The notes beneath the pieces were generated by a model. That model worked only from the letters and a program-made list of their open reading frames with translations. It ran no database searches and had not been told where the DNA came from. 47,899 nt of DNA from positions 1 to 47,899 of the forward strand of contig CACJYR010000008.1 in assembly GCA_902597675.1 (NCBI GenBank), written 5' to 3'. Shown one piece after another: positions 24,076 through 33,277 of this stretch. Source of the DNA: an uncultured Pelagibacteraceae bacterium. GTDB lineage: Bacteria > Pseudomonadota > Alphaproteobacteria > Pelagibacterales > Pelagibacteraceae. Both the position numbers and the translations under genes were made by a program. The number at the start of each line of letters is the position of its first letter. Positions within the stretch are counted from its first letter, which is position 1.

Positions 24076-24745
24076 AAAATTTTTTTGCTTTTTTAAACAA
24101 ATTATTAATCATTGAAGGTGTTATAACTTTTGTATTAACATTCCTAGGACTTGGATGATAACAAGCAATTAGTATTCTTTTATCAGGTAATAAGTATTTT
24201 TTTCCGTGTTTAAATTCATATTTTTTATTCATATTAAATTTCTTTTTGTAGATTTTAAGACAATTATCAAAAGCAACTTTACCTAATGCTACAATTACTC
24301 TAAGTTTTTTTAATTGTTCTAATTCACTAGTAAAATAATTTGAACATTTGATTAATTCATGATTTTTAGGTTTATCTCCTGGAGGAACACATTTGAGTAT
24401 ATTAGTAATGTAAGTAGATTTTAATTTTAAACCATCATTTTTATTTTCTGAAAAATTTTGATTTGATATATTTACCTTATGGAGACTTTTAAATAAAAAA
24501 TCCCCTGATTTATCACCAGTAAAAGCTCTTCCCGTTCTTGTCCCTCCATGAGCCGCAGGTGCCAAACCTATTATCATTAATTTTGCATTGACGTCACCAA
24601 AACCAGTTACAGGTTTACCCCAATAATTTTCATGTATGTTTTGTTTTCGTTTTTCTAATGAAATTTTTTGTATGAAATTTGATAAACGTGGACATTTTTT
24701 ACATTTAATTATTGTGTTATTTAATTTTTTAAATTTAATATTCAT
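24065..24745 (-). CDS. Uracil-DNA glycosylase family 5 (UdgB type), Fe-S protein
   Basis: The 226-aa protein shows the four cysteines for a 4Fe-4S cluster (C15, C18, C119, C134), motif A GLAPAAHGGTRTGRAFTGD (60-78) and motif B HPSPRN (197-202). Motif A lacks the catalytic Asp or Asn of families 1-4, which is the hallmark of family 5 (UDGb). It removes uracil and some other deaminated bases from DNA. Its start codon is 2 nt from that of the divergent gene at 24748, leaving no room for a shared promoter. Confidence 0.9.
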   Translation of the reverse strand: MNIKFKKLNNTIIKCKKCPRLSNFIQKISLEKRKQNIHENYWGKPVTGFGDVNAKLMIIGLAPAAHGGTRTGRAFTGDKSGDFLFKSLHKVNISNQNFSENKNDGLKLKSTYITNILKCVPPGDKPKNHELIKCSNYFTSELEQLKKLRVIVALGKVAFDNCLKIYKKKFNMNKKYEFKHGKKYLLPDKRILIACYHPSPRNVNTKVITPSMINNLFKKAKKFSML

Positions 24746-24747
24746 AA

Positions 24748-25305
24748 ATGAAATTAATAAAAATTTTATTTATCATTTTTATATCTTTAACTACAACGAT
24801 TAAAGCTGAATCAAATAAGAATTTAATCAATGAACTTAAAAATGGGGGTAAAGTTATATTTATTAGACATGCACTTGCACCAGGAGGTGGGGATCCAGAA
24901 AATTTTGATATTTTAAATTGTGATACACAAAGAAATTTGAATGAAGTTGGAAGAGAGCAAGCAAAACAAATTGGTAATTTTTTCAATAAAGAGAAAATTC
25001 CAATTAAAGAGGTGATTTCTAGCGAGTGGTGTCGTTGCAAAGACACTGCCGCAATTGCTTTTTCTGAATATAAAACAGAAAAATTTCTCAACTCTTTTTT
25101 TAGTGAAAAATTTAAAAAAAATAAAAATTTACAAATTAAAAATCTAAGATCTTACATAGATCAATGGGATAAAAAAAAAAATTTAATTTTTGTCACACAT
25201 TATGTTGTCATTCTTGAAATTTTAGACTATGCACCATCATCTGGCGAAATTGTAATATCAGATAAGAATTATAAATTGATTGGTAGTATATCTAATATAA
25301 AATAG
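24748..25305 (+). CDS. Histidine phosphatase family protein, exported
   Basis: The 185-aa protein has a signal peptide (about residues 1-20) and then the RHA catalytic motif with R40 and H41 in VIFIRHALAPGG. The second Arg lies in SSEWCRCKDTA and the later His in FVTHYVV, so the catalytic set is complete. It is probably a periplasmic phosphatase of the branch 1 type. Three cysteines (C58 in NCDTQ, and the pair in WCRC) could form a disulfide. It is followed 6 nt later by a methyltransferase. Confidence 0.85.
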   Translation: MKLIKILFIIFISLTTTIKAESNKNLINELKNGGKVIFIRHALAPGGGDPENFDILNCDTQRNLNEVGREQAKQIGNFFNKEKIPIKEVISSEWCRCKDTAAIAFSEYKTEKFLNSFFSEKFKKNKNLQIKNLRSYIDQWDKKKNLIFVTHYVVILEILDYAPSSGEIVISDKNYKLIGSISNIK

Positions 25306-25311
25306 CATTTT

Positions 25312-26244
25312 ATGATAAAATTTTTAATGAAAACATTTCAAACTTTTCCATCAGAGAAAAATTTTGAAAATTGGGAAGTCTTTAATCACGATATTTATTT
25401 AAAAAATACCCAAACAAAACAGAAAGAGATTAGAAAAGCCACTTGCATGGCGCGATATGATATTGAAAAAGATAAAAAATTTTCGTGGATGGAAAATTAT
25501 TTTTTAAAAGATTTAGATCCAAAAATGCTTAAAGATAAAACTTTACTAGATTTAGGTTGTTTTACTGGTGGAAGATTATCAGCTTGGTATGAAAATTATG
25601 AATTGAAAAAAGTTTATGGAATAGATATTAACCCAATCTTTAAAGTAGCAGCTGATGAATTCGCATCAGAAAAAAAAATTAATGCTGATTTTAAAATTGG
25701 TATTGGAGAAAAATTACCTTATCAAGACAATTTTTTTGATTTTGTTGTAAGCACAGACACTTTTGAACATGTTCAAAATTTAAAAATCACAATGGATGAA
25801 TGTTATAGAGTTTTGAAACCTGGCGGGTATTTATTGGCTGTTTTTCCACAATTTCTTCAACCATTCGAGTCACATTTAAATTTTGTTACAAACCTTCCAT
25901 GTATTCATTGGTTTTTTAATTCTGATAAAGTTTCAAAAAATTATTTTGAAATTTTAAAAGAACGAGGAGACTCTGCAAAGTGGTACAGTGGAGAAAAATT
26001 TAGCTTAGAAGAATGGGAAAAGCTTCCAACTTTAAATGGAACTTCTATAAGAAAATTTGAGAAAATATTAGACAAAAATAATTGGTCAAATGTGAAATGG
26101 ATAAAAAGACCAATATTAACAGATGGCAGAAAATCAAAAAAAATATTTTTTAAATTATTAAGTTTTTTATTTTATCCACTTGTTTTTATAAAATACTTGG
26201 ATGAATTATTTATGGGTAGAATTTGTGTTATTTGTAAAAAATAA
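25312..26244 (+). CDS. Class I SAM-dependent methyltransferase
   Basis: The 310-aa protein has motif I LLDLGCFTGG (78-87), an acidic YGIDIN motif II and DFVVSTDTFEHV motif III, followed by CYRVLKPGGYLLAVFP. Downstream HLNFVTNLPCIHWFF echoes the methyltransferase at 9079-9780. The C-terminal about 60 residues are basic and hydrophobic (FFKLLSFLFYPLVFIKYLDELF), suggesting membrane association. ATG 25312 is used; ATG six codons in is an alternative. Substrate unknown. Confidence 0.82.
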   Translation: MIKFLMKTFQTFPSEKNFENWEVFNHDIYLKNTQTKQKEIRKATCMARYDIEKDKKFSWMENYFLKDLDPKMLKDKTLLDLGCFTGGRLSAWYENYELKKVYGIDINPIFKVAADEFASEKKINADFKIGIGEKLPYQDNFFDFVVSTDTFEHVQNLKITMDECYRVLKPGGYLLAVFPQFLQPFESHLNFVTNLPCIHWFFNSDKVSKNYFEILKERGDSAKWYSGEKFSLEEWEKLPTLNGTSIRKFEKILDKNNWSNVKWIKRPILTDGRKSKKIFFKLLSFLFYPLVFIKYLDELFMGRICVICKK

Positions 26245-26258
26245 AATTAATTAATTTT

Positions 26259-26384
26259 ATGTCATCAAAAAGAGCAATGAAACAAGCACAAAAACAAGCT
26301 TATGCAAGACACAGAAGTAACATTACTCAAAGTCGATTTGGTCAAAAAAAAAGAAACTTTACAAAAAAAGGTAAAAAAAATTAA
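26259..26384 (+). CDS. Very basic small protein, 41 aa
   Basis: ATG 26259 to TAA 26384 encodes a 41-aa protein with about 14 Lys/Arg and almost no acidic residues: SSKRAMKQAQKQAYARHRSN at residues 2-21, and a Lys-rich end. It is too ordered in composition (K, R, Q, no Ile-rich noise) for random A+T-rich DNA. The charge suggests binding to RNA, DNA or the ribosome. It starts 14 nt after a methyltransferase on the same strand and overlaps the next, opposite gene by 4 nt. No family is recognised. Confidence 0.6.
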   Translation: MSSKRAMKQAQKQAYARHRSNITQSRFGQKKRNFTKKGKKN

Positions 26385-26803
26385 CTTTCACTATCGAATT
26401 TTTCAACTTTTTTACATGTAGAAATTTTAGAAATTCCCTCTTCATCATTTAAAACAGTTTTCATATAAACTTCTTGTTTGCCCTTTTCAAAAACTATTTG
26501 AGTATAAAATTGTGGATATCCATGTTTGTGAGTTAAAATTTTTCCATTTTCCTCGTAAATATTTCTTACATATGAGTTAGATTTTTTAACACTGAGATCT
26601 GTTAATCTGTATTTTTGATAAGTTTTTTCTTTGTACACATAATTCCTAACCATGATCAATTCATTTAAATTAAGTATGTACTCATTTTTTAAAAACTCAT
26701 CTTGTTTGTCGTCACAAGCACTCATTACTATGATCTCAGATTTTAAACTTTGTATGGGTAAAATGAGTAATAAAAAAATGATAAAATATTTAACTTTTTT
26801 CAT
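26381..26803 (-). CDS. Hypothetical exported protein
   Basis: The 140-aa protein has a signal peptide (residues 1-22, a KK start and FIIFLLLILPIQSLKS). The mature part contains two cysteines, one near each end (SACDDK and STCKK), that could pair in the periplasm, and a beta-rich middle. No domain is recognised. It is the last gene of a leftward trio with the 57-aa membrane protein (14-nt overlap) and the DUF1289 protein. Confidence 0.7.
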   Translation of the reverse strand: MKKVKYFIIFLLLILPIQSLKSEIIVMSACDDKQDEFLKNEYILNLNELIMVRNYVYKEKTYQKYRLTDLSVKKSNSYVRNIYEENGKILTHKHGYPQFYTQIVFEKGKQEVYMKTVLNDEEGISKISTCKKVEKFDSES

Positions 26804-26963
26804 GTTTGTCAGCTAAAAATAAACTTATTAAAAATATAGCTGTCCAGCCAAGTCCTAAAAGACCTTTATATACATTGGTATCTGCACTCCATATTTTAAG
26901 AAATATAGCTCCAAAGATAAGGCCTATTATATAAATAATTGATACTATTGTAGTTCTACTCAT
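26790..26963 (-). CDS. Small membrane protein with two spans, 57 aa
   Basis: ATG 26963 to TAA 26790 encodes two hydrophobic helices (about residues 5-23 and 35-50) joined by a polar loop KIWSADTNVYKG, with a Lys-containing end. It overlaps the DUF1289 gene upstream by 8 nt and the exported protein gene downstream by 14 nt. That sort of nested arrangement, plus the clean two-span topology, supports a real gene translated from the same mRNA. Function unknown. Confidence 0.65.
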   Translation of the reverse strand: MSRTTIVSIIYIIGLIFGAIFLKIWSADTNVYKGLLGLGWTAIFLISLFLADKHEKS

Positions 26964-27216
26964 TTTTTAAACTTTTTTTAAAAAGAGAAATACCATTTTC
27001 AATTTTGTATGTATAGGACTCTTCAAAACTTTCTAATTGCCACCCAGACAATCTAGCTTTAATTGTCTTAAGATTTTCTATTTTCCATTGATCTGAAGTA
27101 TCCTCTTGTTTCCAAATTTTTTTTTCATCATTATTTCTGCCACAGCCATAACAATATCCAGTTTTAGGATCAGTTTTACAAATACTTATACATGGCGAAA
27201 CAATCATAATAATCAT
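26956..27216 (-). CDS. DUF1289 family cysteine-rich protein
   Basis: The 86-aa protein carries the DUF1289 motif SPCISICKTDPKTGYCYGCGR with four conserved cysteines, then an EKKIWKQ segment. The family is taken to bind iron or zinc through these cysteines; its role is unknown. The frame is open to ATG 27261, but the extra 15 residues are unlike the family, which starts just before SPC, so ATG 27216 (or 27207) is preferred. It is the first gene of a leftward trio and diverges from tRNA-Leu. Confidence 0.82.
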   Translation of the reverse strand: MIIMIVSPCISICKTDPKTGYCYGCGRNNDEKKIWKQEDTSDQWKIENLKTIKARLSGWQLESFEESYTYKIENGISLFKKSLKNE

Positions 27217-27296
27217 TATAGAGGAAAAATTATAACTTTTACAACAAATGTCGTTGGACAAATAGTTTCAATAATATATAAAACTTCAAGATTTGT

Positions 27297-27381
27297 GGGG
27301 CGATGGCGGAATTGGTAGACGCGTCGGTCTTAGGAACCGATAGAGCAATCTGTGAAGGTTCGAGTCCTTTTCGCCCTACCA
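27297..27381 (+). tRNA. tRNA-Leu (anticodon TAG)
   Basis: This is an 85-nt cloverleaf. The acceptor stem GGGGCGA pairs with TCGCCCT, the discriminator is A and CCA is encoded (27379-27381). The D arm is TGGCGGAATTGGTAGACGC, the anticodon loop CTTAGGA reads TAG, there is a long variable arm typical of class II tRNA-Leu, and the T arm contains GGTTCGAGTCC. The tig start lies only 10 nt beyond the CCA, so processing of this tRNA may define the tig mRNA 5' end. Confidence 0.95.
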
Positions 27382-27391
27382 TCAATAAATT

Positions 27392-28825
27392 ATGAAAGTA
27401 ACGATAGAAAATAAAAAAGGTTTAAACAAAGATTTAAAAGTATTCATAGATAAAAAAACTATGAGCACTCATATGGATCAAAAGTATGAAGAAATTAAAG
27501 GAACTGTAAACCTTAAAGGTTTTAGACCTGGAAAAGTACCAAAGGAAATTTTAAAAAGACAATTTGGAAAAGCAGTTTTTGGTGAAGTCTTAGATAAGGT
27601 TATTAAAGACTCTTCAACTAAAGCATTACAAGAAAACAATATCAAACCCGCAGGTCAACCTAAGCTGGATCTTAAAACTTATGGAGAAGATAAAGATCTT
27701 GAATACATTATTTCTGTAACAGAGCTTCCAAAGGTTGAAGTAAAACCAATAGAGAATATAAAGTTTGATGAGTATTCAGTAAAAATAGATGAAACTGAGG
27801 CAGATAAAAGAATAAAAGAAATAGCAAAAAATCAACCAAACTTTAAAGAAGCTCCAAAAGATACAATTGCAAAAGAAGGTGATTTGGTAGCCTTTGATTA
27901 TAATGCTACTATTGATGATAAGCCATTTAAAGGTGGTGAAGGTAAAAATACACAATTAACTTTGGGTAAAGATTTATTTTTAAAAGGTTTTGATAAACAA
28001 CTAATGGGTGTCAAAGTTGGTGATGAAAAAACTGTTGAAGCCACTTTGCCTGAAAACTTTCCTGAAAAAGAATTGATAAATAAAAAAGCAAAATTTAAAT
28101 GCAAAATAACTATATTAAAAAATCCCGAACCCGTAAAAATTGACGATGAATTTGCAAAAAATTTTGGTGCAAAAGACTTGAAAGACCTTAAATCTTTAAT
28201 TTCAAAACAAATAAATGATGAATATAAAAATTCTCTTGAGCGTTTTTCAAAAAATCAAATCTTAAAAGAGATAGAAAAATTTAAAATAACGGAAATTCCT
28301 GAGAATTTGATTGATGAAGAAGTAAAGATTCTTTCTCAAGGAATGTCCGAGGAAGATGCAAAAAAAAGTAGGAAAAATTTTGAAGAAATAGCGAAAAAAA
28401 GAATTAAAGTTGGATTAGTTTTAAATGAATTTGGTGAGCAAAATCAAATCAAGGTGACAGAGCAGGAACTACAAGCTGAAGTTCAAAAACAAATTAGAAT
28501 GATGCCAGGTCAAGAGAAAATGGTCATGGATTTTTATCAAAAAAATCCTTCAGCATTATCTAGCTTGAGAGGTACAGTCTATGAAGAAAAAATTTTAAAA
28601 TTAATTAAAGAAAAAGCAAAACCAAACAAGAAAGAAATTTCAAAAGAGGAAGCAGAAAAAATTTTAAAACAATCTCAAATGCAAGAATATAGTCATTCTA
28701 ATGAAGGCAAAGAAAAAACTGAGAAGAAGGTCGAGGCTAAAAAAACTTCAACGAACAAAACTAAAACAAAAACCTCAAAAACAAAGTCGCCTGTCAAAAA
28801 AACAAAAAAAGTTAGCAAAAAGTAA
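27392..28825 (+). CDS. tig: Trigger factor (ribosome-associated chaperone)
   Basis: The 477-aa protein has the ribosome-docking signature GFRPGKVP (43-50), a middle FKBP-type PPIase domain (about 155-240, with [19 protein letters not shown]) and a helical C-terminal chaperone domain. The last about 50 residues are a Lys/Thr/Ser tail beyond the usual end, of low complexity. Trigger factor folds nascent chains at the ribosome exit. It is the first protein gene of the tig-clpP-clpX-lon run, an order common in bacteria. Confidence 0.97.
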   Translation: MKVTIENKKGLNKDLKVFIDKKTMSTHMDQKYEEIKGTVNLKGFRPGKVPKEILKRQFGKAVFGEVLDKVIKDSSTKALQENNIKPAGQPKLDLKTYGEDKDLEYIISVTELPKVEVKPIENIKFDEYSVKIDETEADKRIKEIAKNQPNFKEAPKDTIAKEGDLVAFDYNATIDDKPFKGGEGKNTQLTLGKDLFLKGFDKQLMGVKVGDEKTVEATLPENFPEKELINKKAKFKCKITILKNPEPVKIDDEFAKNFGAKDLKDLKSLISKQINDEYKNSLERFSKNQILKEIEKFKITEIPENLIDEEVKILSQGMSEEDAKKSRKNFEEIAKKRIKVGLVLNEFGEQNQIKVTEQELQAEVQKQIRMMPGQEKMVMDFYQKNPSALSSLRGTVYEEKILKLIKEKAKPNKKEISKEEAEKILKQSQMQEYSHSNEGKEKTEKKVEAKKTSTNKTKTKTSKTKSPVKKTKKVSKK

Positions 28826-28829
28826 TCTC

Positions 28830-28859
28830 AAGTTGTATAAGTAAAGCGAATCAACTTAT
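28830..28859 (+). promoter_or_regulatory. Possible alternative hairpins over the clpP start
   Basis: AAGTTG (28830-28835) and ATAAGT (28837-28842) can each pair with the segment CAACTTAT (28852-28859), which contains the first bases of the clpP start codon. Either hairpin would sequester the translation start. Stems are only 6 bp and A+T-rich, so the effect may be slight. Confidence 0.25.
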
Positions 28860-29469
28860 GACAAATAAAATAACAGAACATATGAGCACGTTAGTACCCA
28901 TGGTTGTTGAACAGTCAAGTAAGGGAGAAAGAGCATATGATATTTACTCGAGACTATTAAAAGAGAGAATAATTTTTTTAACAGGTCAAATTAACGATAA
29001 TGTTGCTTCTCTAGTTACCGCTCAACTTTTATTTTTGGAGGCAGAAGATCCAAAAAAAGAAATTTATTTATATATTAATAGTCCTGGAGGATTAGTAACC
29101 GCTGGTCTTGGTATTTATGACACTATGCAATATGTAAAGCCTGATATTTCTACTTTATGTATTGGTCAAGCAGCATCAATGGGATCATTTTTATTGTCAG
29201 CTGGAAAAAAAGGTAAAAGATTTTCATTACCAAATTCTAGAATAATGGTTCATCAACCATCAGCAGGTTTTCAGGGACAAGCTACAGATATTGAGATTCA
29301 CGCTAATGAAGTTTTATCTTTAAAAAAAAGATTAAATGAAATTTATTCAAAACACACGGGTAAGTCAGTAGATGAAATAAAATCTGCTCTAGAAAGAGAT
29401 AACTTCATGACAGCTGATGCTGCCAAGTCATTTGGCTTAATAGATGAAGTGGTAGAAAAAAGATCTTAA
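28858..29469 (+). CDS. clpP: ATP-dependent Clp protease proteolytic subunit
   Basis: The 203-aa serine protease has the full catalytic triad: S107 in GQAASMGS, H132 in MVHQPS and D181 in ERDNFM. Length is normal. It forms the 14-mer chamber that degrades proteins fed by ClpX, encoded next. The start is 32 nt after tig, without a clear ribosome binding site. Confidence 0.98.
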   Translation: MTNKITEHMSTLVPMVVEQSSKGERAYDIYSRLLKERIIFLTGQINDNVASLVTAQLLFLEAEDPKKEIYLYINSPGGLVTAGLGIYDTMQYVKPDISTLCIGQAASMGSFLLSAGKKGKRFSLPNSRIMVHQPSAGFQGQATDIEIHANEVLSLKKRLNEIYSKHTGKSVDEIKSALERDNFMTADAAKSFGLIDEVVEKRS

Positions 29470-29498
29470 TACACAAGATATTGACATCAAATTATTAG

Positions 29499-29527
29499 AA
29501 ACTTGATTAACACAAGTCTCTTATAAT
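29499..29527 (+). promoter_or_regulatory. Candidate promoter for clpX
   Basis: A perfect -10 hexamer TATAAT (29522-29527) lies 32 nt before the clpX ATG in the 89-nt clpP-clpX spacer. The matching -35 at optimal spacing is poor (AAACTT); TTGATT sits only 13 nt upstream and TTGACA at 29481 is 35 nt upstream. The spacer size and the -10 support an internal start, but the call is tentative. Confidence 0.35.
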
Positions 29528-29558
29528 AGAGTAATAGAATTGATTCGTTTTAAAAAAT

Positions 29559-30827
29559 ATGAACACAAATAACAAAAATATTTTATATTGTTCTTTCTGC
29601 GGAAAGAGTCAACACGAAGTTAGAAAACTTATTGCAGGCCCAACTGTTTTTATCTGCGATGAGTGTGTTGAGCTTTGTATGGATATCATCAAGGAGGAGA
29701 GTAAAGATACCTTTGTAAAACATCAAGATGGGTTACCTTCACCAAAAGAGATTTGTTCAGTTTTAGATGATTATGTGATTGGACAATCACATGCTAAAAA
29801 AGTTTTGTCTGTAGCAGTTCATAATCATTATAAAAGACTCAATTATGAAACTAAGACAAGTAAAAATGTAGAGCTTGCTAAATCAAACATTCTATTAGTT
29901 GGACCAACCGGATGTGGAAAAACTTTATTAGCACAAACACTTGCCAGAATTTTAGACGTCCCATTTACAATGGCTGATGCAACCACTTTAACTGAAGCAG
30001 GATATGTTGGTGAGGATGTTGAAAATATTATTCTAAAGTTATTACAAGCTGCAGACTATAATGTAGAAAAAGCACAACGTGGAATCGTTTATATAGATGA
30101 GGTTGATAAAATTAGCAGAAAATCTGAGAACCCATCTATAACTAGAGATGTATCAGGTGAAGGTGTACAACAAGCGCTTTTAAAAATTATGGAAGGAACA
30201 ATAGCAAGTGTTCCACCACAAGGTGGAAGAAAACATCCTCAGCAAGAATTTTTACAAGTTGACACAACAAATATTTTATTTATTTGTGGTGGTGCTTTTG
30301 CAGGATTAGATAAAATTATATCTCAAAGAGACAAGGGAACCTCAATCGGTTTTGGTGCTGATGTAAAAAATACACAAGATAAAAAGACTGGTGAATGGAT
30401 GAAAGGTTTGGAGCCAGAGGATTTATTAAGGTACGGACTTATACCAGAGTTTATTGGTAGATTACCAATGATTGCCACTCTAGATGATTTAGACGAAAAA
30501 TCTTTAATAAAAATATTACAAGAGCCAAAAAATTCTTTAACAAAACAGTATCAAGAATTATTTAAACTTGATGGTGCAAAACTAAGTTTTAAAGAAAGTG
30601 CACTAAAAGAAATTGCTCTTAAAGCAATCAGAAAAAAAACAGGAGCAAGGGGTTTAAGATCAATTTTGGAAAATATTTTACTAAAGACGATGTATGATTT
30701 ACCTAGTCAAGAAAATATCAAAGAAGTCATAGTTGATGCAGCATCTGTAAAAGGGCAATCACAACCAATAATAGTTCACTCAGAATCGGAAGATAAATCA
30801 AAGCCTAGCAAGACCTCAGCGGCGTAA
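29559..30827 (+). CDS. clpX: ATP-dependent Clp protease ATPase subunit ClpX
   Basis: The 422-aa AAA+ unfoldase has the N-terminal zinc-binding domain (C11, C14, C33, C36), Walker A GPTGCGKT (115-122), Walker [11 protein letters not shown] and the sensor-2 region [10 protein letters not shown]. The pore loop GYVGED is present. It recognises tagged proteins and threads them into ClpP. Length is normal. Confidence 0.98.
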   Translation: MNTNNKNILYCSFCGKSQHEVRKLIAGPTVFICDECVELCMDIIKEESKDTFVKHQDGLPSPKEICSVLDDYVIGQSHAKKVLSVAVHNHYKRLNYETKTSKNVELAKSNILLVGPTGCGKTLLAQTLARILDVPFTMADATTLTEAGYVGEDVENIILKLLQAADYNVEKAQRGIVYIDEVDKISRKSENPSITRDVSGEGVQQALLKIMEGTIASVPPQGGRKHPQQEFLQVDTTNILFICGGAFAGLDKIISQRDKGTSIGFGADVKNTQDKKTGEWMKGLEPEDLLRYGLIPEFIGRLPMIATLDDLDEKSLIKILQEPKNSLTKQYQELFKLDGAKLSFKESALKEIALKAIRKKTGARGLRSILENILLKTMYDLPSQENIKEVIVDAASVKGQSQPIIVHSESEDKSKPSKTSAA

Positions 30828-30888
30828 TATCCTTAATAAACAAGAAAAAGGTATTGCAATATAATTTATAATATCCATATTCATAACC

Positions 30889-33267
30889 ATGGACATTAAA
30901 ATTGCATTACCTTTATTACCGCTAAGGGACATAGTGGTGTTTCCAAGTATGGTGATTCCTCTTTTCGTAGGGAGAGATAAATCCATCTCTGCTCTTAATG
31001 AAGTAATGAAAAAAGATAAAAAGATTATTTTAGTTACTCAAAAAAACTCAGAAATAGATGACCCAAAAAAGACAGATATTTTTATGTATGGTTGTGAGGG
31101 TAGTATTCTTCAACTTTTAAAATTACCGGATGGAACTGTTAAAGTTTTAGTAGAAGGAATAAAAAGAGTTAAGATTTTAGATTTTAAAGACAATGAAAAA
31201 TTCATTACTTGTGAATTTACTCACTACAACGACATTATAACTAAAGATGAAGATCTTTATCCGCTAGCAGCAACAGCTTTAAGAAGATTAGAAAAGTTAA
31301 CATCAATTAATAAAAAAATTTCTAATGAAACTATTAACTCTATCAAACAATTAAAAGACCCTTCGCAGATTGCTGATAATATTGCATCTCATATAACTGC
31401 AACTATCTCAGAAAAACAACAAATTTTTGAGACCATAGACGTTAAGAAAAGATTAAATGCAATAATTAAGATAATGGAGAATGAAACAAGCATAATTGGT
31501 GTTGAAAAAAGAATTCGTGGCAGAGTTAAAACGCAAATGGAAAAAACTCAAAGAGAATATTATTTAAATGAACAACTAAAAGCTATTCAAAAAGAGTTAG
31601 GTGAAATTGAAGATGGAAAAGACGAAAATACTAGCCTTAATAAAGCAATAATTAAAGCGAGAATGCCTAAAGAGGTTGAAAAGAAATGTATGCAGGAATT
31701 AAAAAAATTAAAAAATATGAGTCCAATGTCAGCTGAGGCAACAGTTGTAAGAAATTATTTAGATTGGATGACAGAACTTCCATGGCATAAAAAAAGTGTT
31801 GTAGATATTGATCTTAAAAAAGCTTTAGAAATTTTAGATAAAGATCACTTTGGTCTAGAAAAAGTAAAAGAAAGAATTATTGAATTTTTAGCTGTTCAAA
31901 AAAGAATGGAAAAAATTAAAGGTCCTATATTATGTTTAGTTGGTCCTCCTGGAGTAGGTAAAACATCGTTAGGAAAATCAATAGCAAAAGCCACTAACAG
32001 AGAATTTGTAAGAATGTCAGTTGGTGGTATGAGAGATGAAGCGGAAATTAGGGGACATAGAAGAACATACATAGGTTCTCTACCTGGTAAAATAATCCAG
32101 ATGATGAAAAAAGCTGGTACAAAAAATCCATTAATTCTCTTAGACGAGATTGATAAAATTGGTAATGATTATCGAGGTGACCCATCTTCAGCATTATTGG
32201 AAGCATTAGATCCTGAACAAAATACAACTTTTAACGATCATTACCTTGAAGTTGATTATGATTTATCTGATGTTATGTTTGTTACAACAGCTAACACTTT
32301 AAATATTCTTCCCCCTTTATTAGATAGAATGGAAGTTATAAGACTCGCTGGTTATACAGAAGATGAAAAAATAAATATTGCAAACAAATATTTATTACCA
32401 AAACAAATCAAAGATAATGGGGTCAAAGAAAAAGAGATGAGTTTACAAAATGATATTATTAAAGAAATTATCAGAAGTTACACAAAGGAGTCTGGTGTTA
32501 GAAATTTGGAGAGAGAAATTTCCAAAGTTGCTAGAAAAGTAGTAAAGAAAGTTGTTTCTGGAGAGGAAAAAGAAGTCAAGATTAATAAAGAAAATTTGTC
32601 AGATTTTTTAGGTGTTCCCAAGTTTAAGTCAGGTGAATTGGAGACTGAAAATAGAGTAGGAATAGTTACTGGATTGGCATGGACTGAATATGGTGGAGAA
32701 ATTTTGAAAATAGAAACTGCTACAATGCCAGGAAAAGGAAGAATGCAAATAACAGGTAAGCTTGGAGATGTAATGCAAGAGTCAGTCAAAGCTGCCAAAT
32801 CTTTTGTTAGATCTAAATGTTTAGAATATGGAATAATACCTCCATTGTTTGAGAAAAAAGATTTTCATATTCACGTTCCAGAGGGTGCTACACCAAAAGA
32901 TGGTCCATCTGCAGGAATTGGGATGGTTACGTCCATAGTATCTTCCATAACAAACATTCCAGTTAAAAGAGATGTTGCAATGACAGGTGAGGTTACTTTA
33001 ACAGGTCAAGTATTACCAATAGGTGGCTTAAAAGAAAAACTTATTGCGGCTCATAGAGCAGGGATCAAAGAGGTCTTAATTCCAAAAGAAAATGAGAAAG
33101 ATTTAGTTGATATGCCGAAAAAAATAATTGATGAAATTAAGATAACTCCTGTAGAGTATGCTGATGAAGTTTTAAAGATTGCTTTAACTAAAGAACTTAA
33201 AAAAACAGAGTGGGTTGAAGTCGATATTTCTAAAAAAGACGACAAGTCTCAAGCAAGTATTCAATAA
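30889..33267 (+). CDS. lon: ATP-dependent protease Lon
   Basis: The 792-aa protein has the Lon N-terminal substrate domain (LPLLPLRDIVVFPSMVIPLFV at the start), an AAA+ module with Walker A GPPGVGKT (about 351-358) and a C-terminal peptidase with the Ser-Lys dyad S674 (KDGPSAG) and K717 (GGLKEK). It degrades misfolded and regulatory proteins in the cytoplasm. The 61-nt spacer after clpX contains TATAAT-like sequences that could provide its own promoter. Confidence 0.98.
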   Translation: MDIKIALPLLPLRDIVVFPSMVIPLFVGRDKSISALNEVMKKDKKIILVTQKNSEIDDPKKTDIFMYGCEGSILQLLKLPDGTVKVLVEGIKRVKILDFKDNEKFITCEFTHYNDIITKDEDLYPLAATALRRLEKLTSINKKISNETINSIKQLKDPSQIADNIASHITATISEKQQIFETIDVKKRLNAIIKIMENETSIIGVEKRIRGRVKTQMEKTQREYYLNEQLKAIQKELGEIEDGKDENTSLNKAIIKARMPKEVEKKCMQELKKLKNMSPMSAEATVVRNYLDWMTELPWHKKSVVDIDLKKALEILDKDHFGLEKVKERIIEFLAVQKRMEKIKGPILCLVGPPGVGKTSLGKSIAKATNREFVRMSVGGMRDEAEIRGHRRTYIGSLPGKIIQMMKKAGTKNPLILLDEIDKIGNDYRGDPSSALLEALDPEQNTTFNDHYLEVDYDLSDVMFVTTANTLNILPPLLDRMEVIRLAGYTEDEKINIANKYLLPKQIKDNGVKEKEMSLQNDIIKEIIRSYTKESGVRNLEREISKVARKVVKKVVSGEEKEVKINKENLSDFLGVPKFKSGELETENRVGIVTGLAWTEYGGEILKIETATMPGKGRMQITGKLGDVMQESVKAAKSFVRSKCLEYGIIPPLFEKKDFHIHVPEGATPKDGPSAGIGMVTSIVSSITNIPVKRDVAMTGEVTLTGQVLPIGGLKEKLIAAHRAGIKEVLIPKENEKDLVDMPKKIIDEIKITPVEYADEVLKIALTKELKKTEWVEVDISKKDDKSQASIQ

Positions 33268-33277
33268 AAATTTATTT

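Noticed and set aside
24735..25091. 118-aa leftward open frame opposite the histidine phosphatase
   Set aside because: It lies antisense to the catalytic region of a recognised protein, and its composition is that of a reversed coding strand.
27217..27261. N-terminal extension of the DUF1289 protein
   Set aside because: The 15 extra residues do not resemble the family, which begins just before the SPC motif; ATG 27216 or 27207 is more likely.
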